Assembly: GCF_048544455.1 (NCBI RefSeq)
Contig: NC_133538.1
Location: forward strand, 456,705,311-456,769,310
Direction: 5' to 3'
Origin: Silene latifolia
Taxonomy: Eukaryota; Streptophyta; Magnoliopsida; Caryophyllales; Caryophyllaceae
DNA length: 64,000 nt
The notes under the pieces: generated by a model
The model's input: only the letters and a program-made list of their open reading frames with translations
The model's database searches: none
What the model was told of the DNA's origin: nothing
In this document: in pieces, positions 23,634 to 35,343 of the stretch
How the letters are laid out: each line of letters starts with the position of its first letter
Numbering within the stretch: the stretch's first letter is position 1
Position numbers and translations under genes: made by a program

Positions 23634-25496
23634 CTATACTATAGAAGCCATCCAGTTTGAATCTACACTTGTTACAATCTTACATCTAATCATTCTTAAT
23701 TTGAGACATTGTTGAATCTGAGAAATCACAATGCTCGGTCTCAAAAGGATCCCTTCCAATCTTGCTTGATTTCTTTGATGCCACACTGCATAATAGAATG
23801 CCATGACCGCAGCCAGACAGACATTTCTCTTCAGCAGGCTCCAATTTCTTCTTCCCACCCAAATTATCCCATTCACAGAAGGTCTAGGAATACAGAGCCA
23901 ATCACAAATCCCTGCCAGTACCATTGATGCATACTGACAGTCTTGAAAAACATGCTCAACTGTCTCTTGCCCAACATTACACAGGCAACATATATCATCC
24001 TGACAAATGTCATGCTTGAACAGTCTAGCTTTGACATTCAGAGCATTCCTAAGAATTAACCATGACAAAAATTTATGTTTAGGCAAAGCCCAACTCTTCC
24101 AAATCAGTTTTGCCCATCCAACTTTCTGTTCCTTATGTCGAATCCAATCATATCCTGAGCACACAGTATACCCCTTCTTATCAGCAAGCCAAATACCAGC
24201 AGCATAACCAGACTGAAAATCATCTCTAACTCTGCAGATAGTCTTCCAGTTCCAGCTCATATGAGTCTTAGGAACATGACTATCCCAACTACTACCTCTG
24301 ATATATACCTGATGCACCCATTTGACCCACAAACTATCAGGCTTGCTATATATCCACCATACTAGTTTCCCAATGGTAGCCCTATTCCAGTCAAGGCTAT
24401 ATCTAAGTCCAAGTCCCCCCTCACTCTGAGGAGTACACATCTTTTCCCAATTAACCATAGGTGTTCTAAGATAGACACTAGTGCCATCCCAAAGATAATT
24501 CCTACAGATACTATCTATCTTCTTCATCACACCTTTAGGAATCAGAAAAATATTTGCCCAATATGTAAAGAGTGAAGTGAGAACAGATTTAACCAAAACA
24601 AGCCTCCCAGCATAGGAGAACTTCCTAGCTCCAAAAGATCTGATTCCCTCAACTATTTTTTCAATCAGGACCTGGCATTCCTTTTTACCTAATCTACCAG
24701 CAGTGATGGGTATACCCAGGTATTTAAAAGGAAGCTGTCCTTCAACACAGCCTGAAAGCCCAATAATATAGTCTCTAACCTTTCTCTGAACTCCAAAAAA
24801 ATAGATATTAGACTTGTGATTATTCATTTTTAGTCCTGAAGCTGCAGAAAAGGTGGCAAAGGATCTCAACAAAACCATAACAGACTGTGTATCTCCTTTG
24901 GAAAAGAGTAACAAATCATCTGCAAACATAAGGTGCTGTAATTTAAGTCTACTGCAAAGAGAGTGAAATTTGAAAGGTAGCACCTCATTAGCAAAGTTCA
25001 GGACCCTAGACAGATACTCCATTGCAATTGTAAATAACAAGGGAGAGAGAGGGTCTCCTTGTCTCAAACCTTGTTTCCCATGAAAAAAAACAAAAGCTTC
25101 CCCATTAAGCACCAATGAATAGGAAGCAGTGGTCACACATTCCTGAATCATTGTGATAAAATGAGGAGGAAAATTCAAAGCTCTCAGCATCTGTAAGAGG
25201 AAGGACCAATTGACTGAGTCATAAGCTTTTTTAAGGTCAACTTTAATAAGACATCTAGGGGAGACAGATGACCTATTATACAATCTGATGATATCCTGGC
25301 AAACAAGGATATTTTCAATAATATTTCTACCCTGGATAAAACCTCCTTGATTAGGACTGATAATATGAGGGAGGATCTTGGCAAGCCTAGCACAAAGGAG
25401 CTTAGAAATAACCTTATACAGGACATTACAACAAGCAATGGACCTGAATTGGGTCACATCCTCAGGTAAAGGCACTTTTGGGATCAGAGTAACCAA
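23634..25496 (-). pseudogene. L1-1 reverse transcriptase and zf-RVT domain
   Basis: The 620-residue open frame begins with VTLIPKVPLPEDVTQFRSIA, the usual start of the plant L1 RT core. Then come NQGGFIQGRNI, KVDLKKAYDSVNW, QGLRQGDPLSPLLF and the catalytic FADD (LMFADDLLLF, about residue 190). Then come FKYLGIPI and a C-terminal Cys/His zf-RVT motif (CCLCNVGQETVEHVFQDC, about residue 510). RT would copy LINE RNA at a nicked chromosomal site. The frame has no stop within these domains. It is out of register with the upstream part, so the protein is not complete. Confidence 0.9.
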
Positions 25497-25513
25497 AGTA
25501 TGGTTGATTTGTT

Positions 25514-26086
25514 TTAGAAGTCTTCCATGAGTAAAAAAACAGAAATGGCCTTACAGATATCACCCCCAATGATCTCCCAAGAGTCCTTAAAGAATGCACT
25601 TGAGTAACCATCAGGGCCAGGAGCTTTATGATTAGGGATAGAAAACAAAGCATCCTTGATCTCTTCATTAGTCACTGGACTCAACAATATCTGCCAGTGC
25701 TCATCAGAACAAATAGGGCCCTTCTTAACCACAGCTTCTTTAACTGGCTTCAGGTCAGCAGACTCACCCAACAAATGTTGATAAAAAGTTAGGAAAGCTT
25801 GCTGAATATCATCAGGTTCAGTACAGCAATGCCCCTCCACATCAGTAATTTGAAGGACCTTATTTCTAGCATGTCTGCTCTTCATATAACTATGAAACAT
25901 TTTAGTATTAGAATCACCATCAGTAAGCCAAACTGCTTTAGATTTTTGAACCAGGAAGCTATTACAAGCAGTTTGCAACTCCTGATACTCCTTCAAAGCT
26001 ACTAACTCAGTAGTAATCAAGTCAGAGTTAGTAGGATCACTTCTCAGCTTGGTCTGAATATACTCAAGGTACTTCCAAGCCCTCAT
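25514..26086 (-). pseudogene. L1-1 linker between endonuclease and RT
   Basis: A 190-residue segment with KAVWLTDGDSNTKMFHSYMKSR, the standard motif of plant L1 ORF2 between endonuclease and RT. It ends with IPNHKAPGPDGYSSAFFKDSW, the RT N-terminal signature. It is separated from the RT frame by a small indel near 25500. Confidence 0.88.
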
Positions 26087-26590
26087 ACAATTATTCTCAA
26101 CATCACCAAATTAAATAAATCTCTATTCAGAGCTTTTAAGGGATTCTTGAGCATCCTAAGCTTCTGAACTATCTGAAACATAGGAGTACCATAGATACAA
26201 TGCTCCCAAATCTTCTGAACAGTTGGGATAAAAAGAGCCACACCACTCCACATATTATAATATTTAAAGGAGCTTTTCCTCTGGCATATTGAAGACTGCC
26301 TCTGGATAGTGCAAGGGGTGTGGTCAAAATACCCCTCCACATGAAAATGAGCATAGTAATAAGCTCTATCATTAACCCATTCATGATTCACTAATGCCCT
26401 ATCCAACCTGCTGTACACTCTAGTAGCTGCTTCCTGCTTATTATTCCAAGTGAAATAGGAACCAGTAACAGCAATGTCCACTAGGTTACAGCAGTCCACA
26501 CAATCCTGAAAATCAGCAATTTCCTCCTCAGTTGACTGCCCCCCAACCTTTCACAAGGACTGAGAACTGTATTAAAATCCCCCAAAATAT
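26083..26590 (-). pseudogene. L1-1 endonuclease C-terminal part
   Basis: The minus strand reads GDFNTVLSPCERLGG near 26530-26575. After a frameshift comes GSYFTWNNKQEAATRVYSRLDRALVN, matching the end of APE-type LINE endonucleases. The final SDH motif reads FDHTPC. The N-terminal half of the endonuclease is missing. Confidence 0.85.
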
Positions 26591-27127
26591 ATAAAGTGTG
26601 TTATTATAAGATTTGGTTTTTGTTTAGCGTTGCGACTACCGTCTTAGCTCCACATATCCATAACGTGCTTTGTCACAAACCATTTCTATCCCTTTAACCC
26701 ATTTGCCACCCTTATTGTCCTTGATACATGTACTTTTGTCTACATATTGTGAATGCATATTAGTTGGGGAAATCTCTATCACATTAGATTGCATGCATGT
26801 TTCATAAGTTGAGTGAGTGCTTCTAGTTCTTTATATCTTCACATATAACTCACCCTTTTCTACTTATGAGTGCATGAGTGAAATCCGCGAGAATCCGACT
26901 AATTTATCTTGCAAGATCGAAAGGTATTTGACATTTGTCTATAGTATGGTGACTTGAGACTTAAGCTACGTTTTCTATTTCCCGTACCTTTGAATTTGTT
27001 TTATTGGTACACTTTGGTCATTGCTTTGTTATAGATATGGATAGCTTGGGATTTGTACGTGCATCAACATTAGCTCTGAGTTGTTTATTCGCCATTTATA
27101 TGATTGCCTTTTTGTAGTTGTGTGTTG

Positions 27128-27149
27128 CTTTGCTTGAGGACAAGCAAAG
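27128..27149 (+). other. Hairpin before the Athila-B polypurine tract
   Basis: CTTTGCTTG and CAAGCAAAG are exact 9-bp inverted copies around AGGA. The polypurine tract GGTTTGGGGGAGTT follows at 27154-27167. The identical hairpin occurs in Athila-A at 55595-55616. Confidence 0.75.
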
Positions 27150-27167
27150 AGATGGTTTGGGGGAGTT

Positions 27168-28420
27168 TGGTGAGTCATAATTATATACATATTTATGCCT
27201 CCCCTGAATTACTTTTGATATGGTTTTCGTGTTAGATTATATCATTTACATGCCTTTTATATTAGAACGTTGATACTTCCGTCTTTTGATGTTTAATGCA
27301 TGAATGATGCATTTGAGGAGTAAAGGAATGAAATGGGCATCGCGGAGTAGGCATGGAGGAATACACGGAGCATGGCACGGGAATCCATAAGAATGAAGGA
27401 AGAGAAGTTAAGAAGAAAACACGAAGAAAAGAGCAGAACAAGTGATGCCTCGATCAACTATGGCCGGGCTCGATCAAGGAACTTGGTTACTCGATCGAGT
27501 ACATTGGGGCTCGATCGAGGAACCTCTTGATTCTATATTTTCCGCAATTTTCCTTAAGTCGGTTATGTTTTATTATAAATACCTAGTATCGTACCCTAGT
27601 TTACTTAAGCTTTATTTTATTTAGTTTCGTATTGCTACCCTAGAAAACTGTCAAAATACTTTTAGTTTAGATTATTGTTCTTACTTTTGGATCTAAATTT
27701 CGTTCTTCATTATTCGTTAAGGTACTTATTCTTTCCTCATTAATTATTAATTTAGTTCATGCTATTATTTATTTGTTCTTATTTATTGTCTTTAATTATA
27801 TCTTCATAAATTGTTGTTGTTGTTCTTCCCTTTAATATGAGTAGCTAATTCTCTTATCTAGGGTGAATGGAGATCGAGGTTGTTAGAAGGGGGAATTAAT
27901 TAATGAATTGATAGTTAAAATTGCTTATTCATTGTTGTTCAGTTTATTATTCTTCATCTAGTTAGTTAATTACTGGCCAGGGTTAATTGACTAGAATAGC
28001 AAATTGAGACTTTCACCGACTGGGTTAGAATCAATATAGGCTACGATAACTGAATAGAGATAATTTAATGATAGTGATTGCATGTTAAATTAGATCTAAA
28101 GGAATATTGAATCGACCGATCATATAACCTTAAACAACATAATTAGCTCTATCAATAAGTTAAATCTCACCCCCGAATAACTACCAAGTGAACCTAAACC
28201 CTAGACTTCTTAATATTATTGTTATTCATCTTTTATTACACTTTGTTAGAAATCAAATCAATCAAAACTCCCGAAATTTGTTACTTTAAGACGGACTTAG
28301 ACATTAGCAAATATATTATTACCGCCTACCTGTGGATACGATACCCTACTTACCGCTAGCTATTTGTTAGTAGTATTATAGGATTATTTTGATTGAGGTG
28401 ATACGACTTTAGCCTTATCA
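27168..28420 (+). repeat. Athila-B 3' LTR
   Basis: It starts TGGTGAGTCATAA after GGGGGAGTT and ends AGCCTTATCA. Blocks shared with Athila-A LTRs include CATGGCACGGGAA, GAGTAGCTAAT, GACCTTAAACAAC and GTGGATACGATACC. It holds a four-copy CTCGATC(G/A)A(G/C) array at 27449-27519. Confidence 0.75.
27449..27519 (+). repeat. Four-copy CTCGATCGAG array in the Athila-B LTR
   Basis: Copies start at 27449 (CTCGATCAAC), 27469 (CTCGATCAAG), 27490 and 27510 (both CTCGATCGAG). Spacing is 20, 21 and 20 bases, as in Athila-A. Confidence 0.85.
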
Positions 28421-29389
28421 CTACATAATGAAGACTCTATATATATCAGCTCCTTGCAGATAGATCTAAATGAATTAAAAGAAAGAAAGAAAAAAAATTA
28501 ATCTTTTGATTTAAATTTGTATAATATATGCATACAACAAAAGGTCAATATACCTTAAAAACCTTCGAAACTTGCATAATCTTTGATCATCTATCTCAAA
28601 TTTTACTCCTAAATACATAAAATCTATGTAAATATAAATTTAAAGTATAGAAATATGAGTAAATAAAATTCTACTTAAGATGTAAAACTAACACTAAAAC
28701 ACAAAGATACGTGGTTGAGTAAATAAGAAAAAAAAATACTCTGTAGTGCACAAGCAAGATTATGTTAAATTAAAACATAATGTACGTTCTTTTGATTCAA
28801 TTAATTAATGATATGTAAACCCTTGAGGCCTTGAGTAATAAGTAGTCTAACTTATTAAGACTCTTCCAAAATTACTCTTATTCAAAATCTAGGCTAATGC
28901 GTGAGTCTACAGCTGATCACCAATTCATCATATGAATAATATATACTGTAAGTTGCTCCATTGTTACACAAAAATTGTTAAAATCGCCAAATTCTACTTT
29001 ACTTCTTTTCTGTTTATTTCCTCCATCGAATGATCTCCACATTCTTATACAGACTAAAATAATGAAACAAAGATAGTAACATATATAGATCGGTGAATAG
29101 TTTTATATGTATTGATCTCTTGAATGTATATGAAGGCAATTATGATTTATATACAAACTCCAATGATTAATTATTGATTATATTTTGATGGAACCGTAGT
29201 TTATATTTCGTGTAACAACGTAAGATTACACTCCACCATCTTAACATAACATTTTATCAAATAAATTCATTATTTATCTGACAGCTTCTTGAATTTTGAT
29301 GCAAGAATACAAACTATAAATGTATGGGGCTATAAGTGGTGGAAAAATAATAATGATAACTTGAACTATTATAAATGTTTTTTATCTAT
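28421..29389 (+). other. AT-rich sequence with no recognised feature
   Basis: There are no long ORFs, no tRNA-like or LTR boundaries, and no match to other parts of the window. It may be remaining host intergenic DNA or an unrecognised decayed repeat. Confidence 0.5.
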
Positions 29390-29815
29390 TTGATAATTTT
29401 AATCTACTTATATTAGGATAATTTTATTAAATATATTTGATCTATTTATATTATGGTAGTTTTATTAAAATTTATTTTAAATATTAAGAGGTCTACTTTT
29501 ATTAGGAAAATTTTATTAAATTTATTTGGAAATCTACTCTTTTTAGGATAATTTTATTAAAATGTGCTTTAAAATCATAGGAATAGGAATTGTAAAAAAA
29601 GTTCTATTTGATCATTTTAATCTACTTTTATTAGGATAATTTTATTAAATATATTGATCTACTTATATTAGGATAATTTTATTAAAATTAGTTTTAAATA
29701 TTAAGAGTTTATTAGGATAATTTTATTAAATTTATTTCAAAATCTACTCTTCTTACGATAATTTTATTAAAATTTGCTTTGAAATCATAGGAATAGGAAT
29801 TCTAAAAAGTTGGAC
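29390..29815 (+). repeat. Two-level tandem repeat with GGATAATTTTATTAAA core
   Basis: The core GGATAATTTTATTAAA (some with one or two changes) occurs eight times in two rows of four. Each row ends with AATCATAGGAATAGGAATT. The two rows, about 215-240 bp each, align with each other, so an older short repeat was duplicated as a block. Confidence 0.75.
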
Positions 29816-29866
29816 TCTCTAATATCGCTCGAAAAGTTCCTGCTTTATATAAATATATATTGATTG

Positions 29867-29868
<2 letters not shown>

Positions 29869-29956
<88 letters not shown>

Positions 29957-29995
29957 GCTGCTGCTGCTGCTGCTGTTGTTGTTGCTTTGTTGTTA
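29869..29995. repeat. (TTG)n/(CTG)n microsatellite
   Basis: About thirty TTG units are followed by about six CTG units and more TTG. ORFs of poly-Val or poly-Leu here are artefacts. It probably continued into the TTA repeats now at 35344-35365 before Reina-1 inserted. Confidence 0.9.
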
Positions 29996-30374
29996 TGTAA
30001 CGATCTTCAGGGAAAATCCGGCAAGAAAGTTACAAGAGGCAAGATCAATCACAGGAACTCCAAGAATTAAGAAAAGAGTTCGGATGATGATCTCAATTTG
30101 TTATTAATTCCAAAGAATGATTACAATTGCAAAATGTATCAAATGTAAACTATTCTTAGAACTAAATGATTACAAGATTTAGTGAGAGAGTTTGAGAGAG
30201 AAAATTATGTAATGAAAATCAGAATGAATGAACTAAGACTCTTCTCCTATTTATAATCTTGCTAACAACCTTTTAACAAACTCACTAACAACTTTGACTT
30301 ATTTAACAGTCATTGACTTTGCTTGTTGATCTCTTATTCTGACGTGGCTTAACAGAATTTGTAGGTTCGTTGCA
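29996..30374 (-). repeat. Reina-1 3' LTR
   Basis: It begins TGTAACGATCTTCAGGG and ends GGTTCGTTGCA, and aligns along its full 379 bp with 34965-35343. Confidence 0.9.
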
Positions 30375-30402
30375 ATCCATTCCCCTTAGTAAAAACTTGA
30401 CC

Positions 30403-30870
30403 TCAAGTTTCATTTAATTTAAAATCAGGGAATCTTCTAACAAAATCATCAAACAATTCCCAAGTGGCATCTTCCTTGGTCCTATTTGACCACTGTATCA
30501 GCAAATACACTTCATAACCCATTCCTTTTTTAGACATTTTCCTTTCCAGTACAGCAACTGGTTCAGCTCTTAACTGCAAATTATCATCCAGCACAGGCAT
30601 AATGGCCATAACAGGAACAGGATCATAATGTCTTTTTAGTTGGGACACATGAAATAAAGGATACACCCTGGACTGATCAGGTAACTTCAGTTTATATGCT
30701 ACCTCTCTAATCCTGGTAACCACCTTAAATGGTCCAAAATATCTAGGTGCCAATTTATTGCAGGATGTGTATACCACTGAATGCTGTCTATAGGATTGTA
30801 GCTTAACATAAACCAGGTCTCCTACTGTAAATTGCACTTCTGTTCTGTGTTGCTCACTTTGACTCTTCAT
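30403..30870 (-). pseudogene. pol: Reina-1 integrase C-terminus and chromodomain
   Basis: The 155-residue segment has the integrase tail (FTVGDLVYVKLQSYRQHSV, RYFGPFKVVTRI, FHVSQLKRH). A chromodomain-like end follows (YLLIQWSNRTKEDATWE, FVRRFPDF). The stop at 30403 is probably genuine, about 28 bp before the polypurine tract. Confidence 0.87.
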
Positions 30871-31051
30871 CCTGCTCTGAGCCCTCTATAAATGAATTTT
30901 GAGCATATTTATGCACTCCTCTCTGGCCTTCAAACTTCTATCCACAGCAGCCACATTGCTATCCCCTGATATATAAGGTACATGTAAATGGGGTGGTTGC
31001 CCATAAACAACCTCAAATGGTGTAGTACCAATGGAAGTGTGAAAGTTGCTG

Positions 31052-31513
31052 TTACTGAGCCCAATTCTTAGGTTTTTCTCCAGTCATGCACCTCAAGTAG
31101 GTTTCCAGGCATTTATTAACTACTTCAGTCTGGCCATCAGTTTGTGGGTGATAGGCAATAGACATTAATAACCCCACCTGCTGACATTTGAACAATTCCT
31201 TCCAAAAATTGCTTAGAAATATCTTGTCCCTGTCATTAACAATTGTTTTTGGTGTCCCATGTAATTTAAACACTTGCTCAAAGTAGATCTTGGCCACTGT
31301 CTTAGCATTAAAAGGATGACTCAGAAGTAAGAAATGATCATACTTACTGAGTCTGTCCACCACCACCAGAATAGTTTCTTTCCCTTGAGACTTAGGGAGA
31401 CCTTCTATGAAATCCATAGAAATATCCATCCATATTGCTGTTGAAATGGGTAAAGGTTGGATAATCCTGCTGGAGCCTTTAGTAGTGGTTTGTTCTTTTG
31501 GAAAATCACACAT
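31052..31513 (-). pseudogene. pol: Reina-1 integrase core
   Basis: All three acidic residues are present: ILVVVDRLSKYDHF, TIVNDRDKIFLS and YHPQTDGQTEVVNKCLE. It ends at a stop in KNWAQ, where the frame should continue. A frameshift near 31410-31510 separates it from the zinc finger. Confidence 0.87.
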
Positions 31514-31791
31514 TGTCTCACCAAATTTCTGACATCTTTCTTTAAGTTTTTCCAGTAAAATAGAGCTGACACTCTTTTATGTGTCACATGGGTTCCAGAA
31601 TGTCCCTCTATAGTAGAGTCATGCATTAAGTTCAGAATTTCTTGCCTTAAAGCAATATCTGGTCCTACCACTAACCTTCCTTTCCTACTCCACTGTTCAT
31701 TCTCCCATTTGTATTTGGACTGGTTGTTGGGGTTATCTTTCAAGGTTTGGATAAAATCCTGACAACTCTGGTCCTTCCATCTATCATACAC
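31405..31791 (-). pseudogene. pol: Reina-1 integrase zinc finger
   Basis: The His-His-Cys motif is visible (IEGHSGTHVTHKRV ... LVRQCVIFQK). The last cysteine of the usual CxxCQ is replaced by phenylalanine. The frame then runs into the core and shifts. Confidence 0.82.
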
Positions 31792-31799
31792 TCTTTGTA

Positions 31800-32199
31800 G
31801 TAAGTCAGCTCTTACTTATGATATTGTTATGGCCATTAATTCTCCTCCAGTAACCCTAGAAAGGGAGTCTGCCACTGTGTTCTCCTTCCCTTTCCTGTAG
31901 ACCATTGTATAATCCAATCCAAGTAATTTAGGTAAACACTTGCTCTGAAAAGAAGTTGTGATTTTTTGTTCTAGCAAGTACTTGAGGCTGAAGTGATCTA
32001 TTTTAATTGTAAAATGTCTTCTAATGAGTTAAGGCCTCCATCTTTCTATTGCCATAATTACTGCCAGTAGCTCCTTTTCATATGTGGACAAACCCATGTA
32101 TTTTTTAGATAAAGCCTTGCTGAGGAAAGCAATTGGGTGGCCCTGTTGTGATAGCACAGCTCCTATTCTTTTGTCACAAGCATCTGTCTCTACTTCAAA
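31800..32199 (-). pseudogene. pol: Reina-1 RNase H, interrupted by stops
   Basis: There is no long ORF, but the minus strand translates to TDACDKRIGAVLSQQGHPIA, then YEKELLAVIMAIERWRP, a TAA, LIRRHFTIKIDHFSL, and ENTVADSLSRV. This is the gypsy RNase H order. At least three in-frame stops are seen, including one at 32200 just before the domain. Confidence 0.8.
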
Positions 32200-32961
32200 T
32201 TATTCCTTGAAATAAGGTAGTGCAAGTACTGGTGCCTGACTCATAGCCAATTGTAAACTTTTAAAAGCTTTAGTGGCTCTTTTATTCCATACAAACCCTT
32301 TCTTTTTAAGTAAGTTGGTTAAAGGTTTGCTAATGATACCATAGGATTGATAAAATTTCCTGTAGTAACCAGTTAGCCCTAAGAATCCTCTTAATTCTTT
32401 GATATTCCTAGGGATAGGCCACTCCATCATAGCCTTGATCTTCGCAGGATCAGTGGCTACTCCTTTTCCAGAGATCACATGTCCCAAATAGTCCACCTCA
32501 GACACACCAAAAACACACTTGCTCTTTTTAGCAAATAATTGGTGATTCCTTAGTATCTGTAAAGTCATCCGCAGATGCTCTCTATGTACTTCAATGGTAA
32601 GACTGTAGATGAGGATATCATCAAAAAATACAAAAATAAACTTCCTCAAATAACCACTGAAAACTGAATTCATTAATCCTTGAAATGTTGAGGGAGCATT
32701 TGTAAGACCAAAGGGCATTACCAAGAATTCATAATGTCCTTCATGGGTTCTAAATGTTGTTTTAGGAACATCCTGATCTGCCATTCTAATCTGCCAGTAC
32801 CCTGCTCTCAAATCAATTTTTAAAAATATTGTTGAGCCATGTAGTTCATCTAATAATTCATCTATGACAGCAATTGGGAACTTGTCCTTAACAGTATGTT
32901 TGTTGAGTTCTCTATAATCCACACACAACCTCCAAGTACCATCTTTCTTCTTGACTAGCAC
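32200..32961 (-). pseudogene. pol: Reina-1 reverse transcriptase
   Basis: The 253-residue segment has [52 protein letters not shown] and the catalytic FFDD ([10 protein letters not shown]). The connection [11 protein letters not shown] follows. The segment is complete for the RT palm. A stop at 32962-32990 separates it from the upstream linker. Confidence 0.9.
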
Positions 32962-32982
32962 AACAGGAGAAGAAAATGGGCT

Positions 32983-33315
32983 CTAACTGTGCTGCACCAC
33001 TCCACTCTCCAGCATTTCCTTAGTGATCTGCTCGATAGGATCTTTCTGTATCACTGGATATCTATAAGGTCTTACATTAATAGAACTTATACCAGGTAGT
33101 AAATGAATCTGATGGTCATGGGACCTGTGTGGAGGTAAGGTTTTTGGCTCAGCAAAAACATCTTGGAATTCTTTCAAGACTTCCTCCATTTCCCCTGAAC
33201 TGGCAACCGAGGTCAACTTATTAGGACAAGGTAAGGATTGTTGCAACTGTAATGCAAAAATATTTGTCCAGTCTTGCAAGTATTTTCCAACTTCTCCCCA
33301 CTCAGCCAATAGCAA
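32983..33315 (-). pseudogene. pol: Reina-1 protease-RT linker
   Basis: It contains VLKEFQDVFAEPKTLPPHRSHDHQIHLLPG, the conserved linker before gypsy RT, then INVRPYRYPVIQKDPIEQI. It overlaps the next ORF in another frame, showing a frameshift near 33250-33310. Confidence 0.83.
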
Positions 33316-33998
33316 TCTCCCTTCTTCATAACCCTAAGAACCACATTTTTCTCTTTATACATAAACTCCATTTTTAGCTCCTTGAAATCCCAACTAACTG
33401 GCCCTAGTGAAGCCAGCCATTGAACTCCCAACACCATCTCACAACCTCCTAATGGCACCACCATCACATCTGCACAGAACTCTATTCCATGCAATTGCCA
33501 TTTGAACCCCTTGCAAGTTTTTGTAGTGGTAATGGAATCCCCATTTGCCACAGATACCTCCAAAGGAAAAGTAGTAATTATTCTGCATCCCAACTTCCTA
33601 GCTACCCCCTCATCTAAGAAATTGTGTGTGCTACCTGAGTCAATCAGAATATGGACACCATGTGACCTCACCCTTCCATTAACCTTCATAGTTTGATAAG
33701 AATTATGGCCAGCCATAGCATTGAGAGAAATCAAGGGTTGCACCTCTACTAAAGCCTCACTGCTGTAAGTCTCAATTGTGTTGAGGTCACTCTCCTCTTC
33801 CAACTCTCCTTCCTCATCAAATCTCTCCCCATCTTCAATAGGGACAACCTGAATCCTGTACAGTTTACCCTTACATATGTGCCCAGGGGTATACTGTTCA
33901 TCACAGTGAAAAAAAAGAATTTTCTTCCTCCTTTCCTCCACGTCCACGGGTAAAGGTGGTCTTCTAAACTTTTGTTCAGTATTATTTCTTGGGGTCAT
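33213..33998 (-). pseudogene. pol: Reina-1 protease and Gag tail
   Basis: The N-terminal part has a zinc-knuckle-like FHCDEQYTPGHICKG. The protease active site is VHILIDSGSTHNFLDE (D-S-G) near residue 138, followed by EMVLGVQWLASLGPV. Protease would process the polyprotein in the element particle. The C-terminal tail is out of frame. Confidence 0.85.
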
Positions 33999-34010
33999 GT
34001 TGTGAGGACC

Positions 34011-34822
34011 TTATCTATTAAATGGTGGAACATTTCTGGTGTAATTATTACTGTAATTGTTATTATAACCAATATTTTGGGGATTTTTGTTATAAGAATG
34101 GAATGCAGTAGAAGATTGTTTTTGTGGTGGTTTTTCCAAAATGGGTTTATGTAAATTTCTGGTGGCATTCACAGCCTCCTCCTGCAACTTAGCATACTCA
34201 ACTGCTTGAGCTATGGTTGTAGGCCTAAAAGCCTTCACAAATGGTTTGGTAACAACTTTTAAACCCCCCACAAAACTATCAAGAGAATACTGATCATGCA
34301 ACAATGGGTTCCTTTGCAGCACTAATCCCCTTAAATGTTCAAAATTATCAGTATACTCATCAATTGAACCAGTTTGATGCAGTTTATTGAACTCTTCTAC
34401 AACATTGCTATTAATTTCTTCCCTAAATCTAGCACAAACATCAGTTTTAAAATCGTCCCAATCCACATTCCTTCTTACAGCCAAGTAACTATGTACCCAT
34501 AATTCTACCTTTCCAGTCATATACAGTGATGCTAAATCGATTTTTTGATTTTCTGGAATTTTACACAATTGAAAGTATCTAGCACACTTTTCAACCACAT
34601 CCTAGGATTACTACCATCAAACACAGGGAATTCAACCTTAGGATTAAAACCTAAATTTCTTTGAGGTTTTATACCCGTGTCAGGCAGTTCTGGATTGTGA
34701 TTTTGGGGAGCTTCTGTTGCTTTTTCTTGAAGCAATTGCAAGATTGTTGCCATTTGATCTTCAATTGTTTTCATTCGTTCCTCCATTGTTGCAGATAGTT
34801 GAGCAATTGTGAGACGAACCAA
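34011..34822 (-). pseudogene. gag: Reina-1 Gag
   Basis: Two overlapping frames cover Gag: 34532-34822 (start MVRLTIAQLSATMEERMKT, with PKVEFPVFDGSNPRMWL) and 34011-34598 (LASLYMTGKVELWVHSYL, VDWDDFKTDVCARF). A one-base lesion near 34560-34590 separates them. The region between W-x-x and the arginine-rich tail is a typical retrotransposon capsid. An Asn-rich tail leads to the protease. Confidence 0.83.
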
Positions 34823-34951
34823 CTTTTAGTTTGTTTAACCCAAAATCTTGATACCCAATTGCAACCCAGAAAATGATCAATCACATAAATTTGGAGCTTG
34901 AAACCCTAATTTCAATGGCGGAATTTGGTGCGTGATATTCAGGACCGAAGT

Positions 34952-34962
34952 CTCTGATACCA
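34952..34962 (-). other. Reina-1 primer binding site (initiator tRNA-Met)
   Basis: The minus strand reads TGGTATCAGAG two bases inside the 5' LTR. Confidence 0.88.
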
Positions 34963-34964
34963 AA

Positions 34965-35343
34965 TGTAACGATCTTCATGGAAAATCCGGAAAGAAAGTT
35001 ACATGAGGCAAGATCAATCATAGGAACTCCAAAATTTAAGAAAAGAGTTCGGATGATGATCTCAATTTGTTATTAATTCTGAAGAATGATTACAATTGCA
35101 AAATGTATCAAATGTAAACTATTCTTAGAACTAAATGATTACAAGATTTAGTGAGAGAGTTTGAGAGAGAAAATTATGTAATGAAAATCTGAATGAATGA
35201 ACTAAGACTCTTCTCCTATTTATAATCTTGCTAACAACCTTCTAACAAACTCTTTAACAACTTTGACTTATTTAACAGTCTTTGACTTTGCTTGTTGATC
35301 TCTTATTCTGACATGGCTTAACAGAATCCGTAGGTTCATTGCA
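34965..35343 (-). repeat. Reina-1 5' LTR
   Basis: 379 bp, paired with 29996-30374, beginning TGTAACGATCTTCATGG and ending GGTTCATTGCA. Confidence 0.9.

Larger units (their letters stand above)
23551..26598 (-). mobile_element. L1-1: 5'-truncated L1-type LINE
   Basis: A minus-strand non-LTR retrotransposon flanked by perfect 16-bp copies of TGTTATTATAAGATTT (23535-23550 and 26599-26614). Its 3' end carries a short poly(A) tail (T run at 23551-23556). It starts inside the apurinic-type endonuclease domain, so the 5' end is lost, as usual for LINE insertions. RT and a C-terminal zinc motif are intact in one long frame. Small lesions break the upstream part. Confidence 0.9.
22141..28420 (+). mobile_element. 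Athila-B: 3' non-coding region and 3' LTR of an Athila-like gypsy element
   Basis: This sequence parallels the end of Athila-A (about 45350-46806 plus 55299-56817). Shared features are GGCGTCACAATGAGGACAC, an A-rich stretch, a long purine tract, GCGACTACCGTC, a hairpin before the polypurine tract, and an LTR. The 5' half is absent, cut at the Tekay-1 boundary. L1-1 interrupts it at 23551-26598. No coding sequence is left. It has diverged clearly from Athila-A. Confidence 0.75.
29996..35343 (-). mobile_element. Reina-1: Ty3/gypsy chromovirus with short LTRs, inactive
   Basis: A 5348-bp minus-strand element with 379-bp LTRs (29996-30374 and 34965-35343) and TGTTA duplications at 29991-29995 and 35344-35348. 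The initiator tRNA-Met primer site is at 34952-34962, and the polypurine tract is AAGGGGAATGGAT on the minus strand at 30375. Short LTRs, a small Gag, DSGSTHNF protease and a chromodomain suggest a Reina-like lineage. The LTRs are highly similar by eye. Pol has several stops and frameshifts. Confidence 0.88.

Noticed and set aside
29864..30107. Poly-Val and poly-Leu ORFs
   Set aside because: Translations of the TTG/CTG microsatellite.
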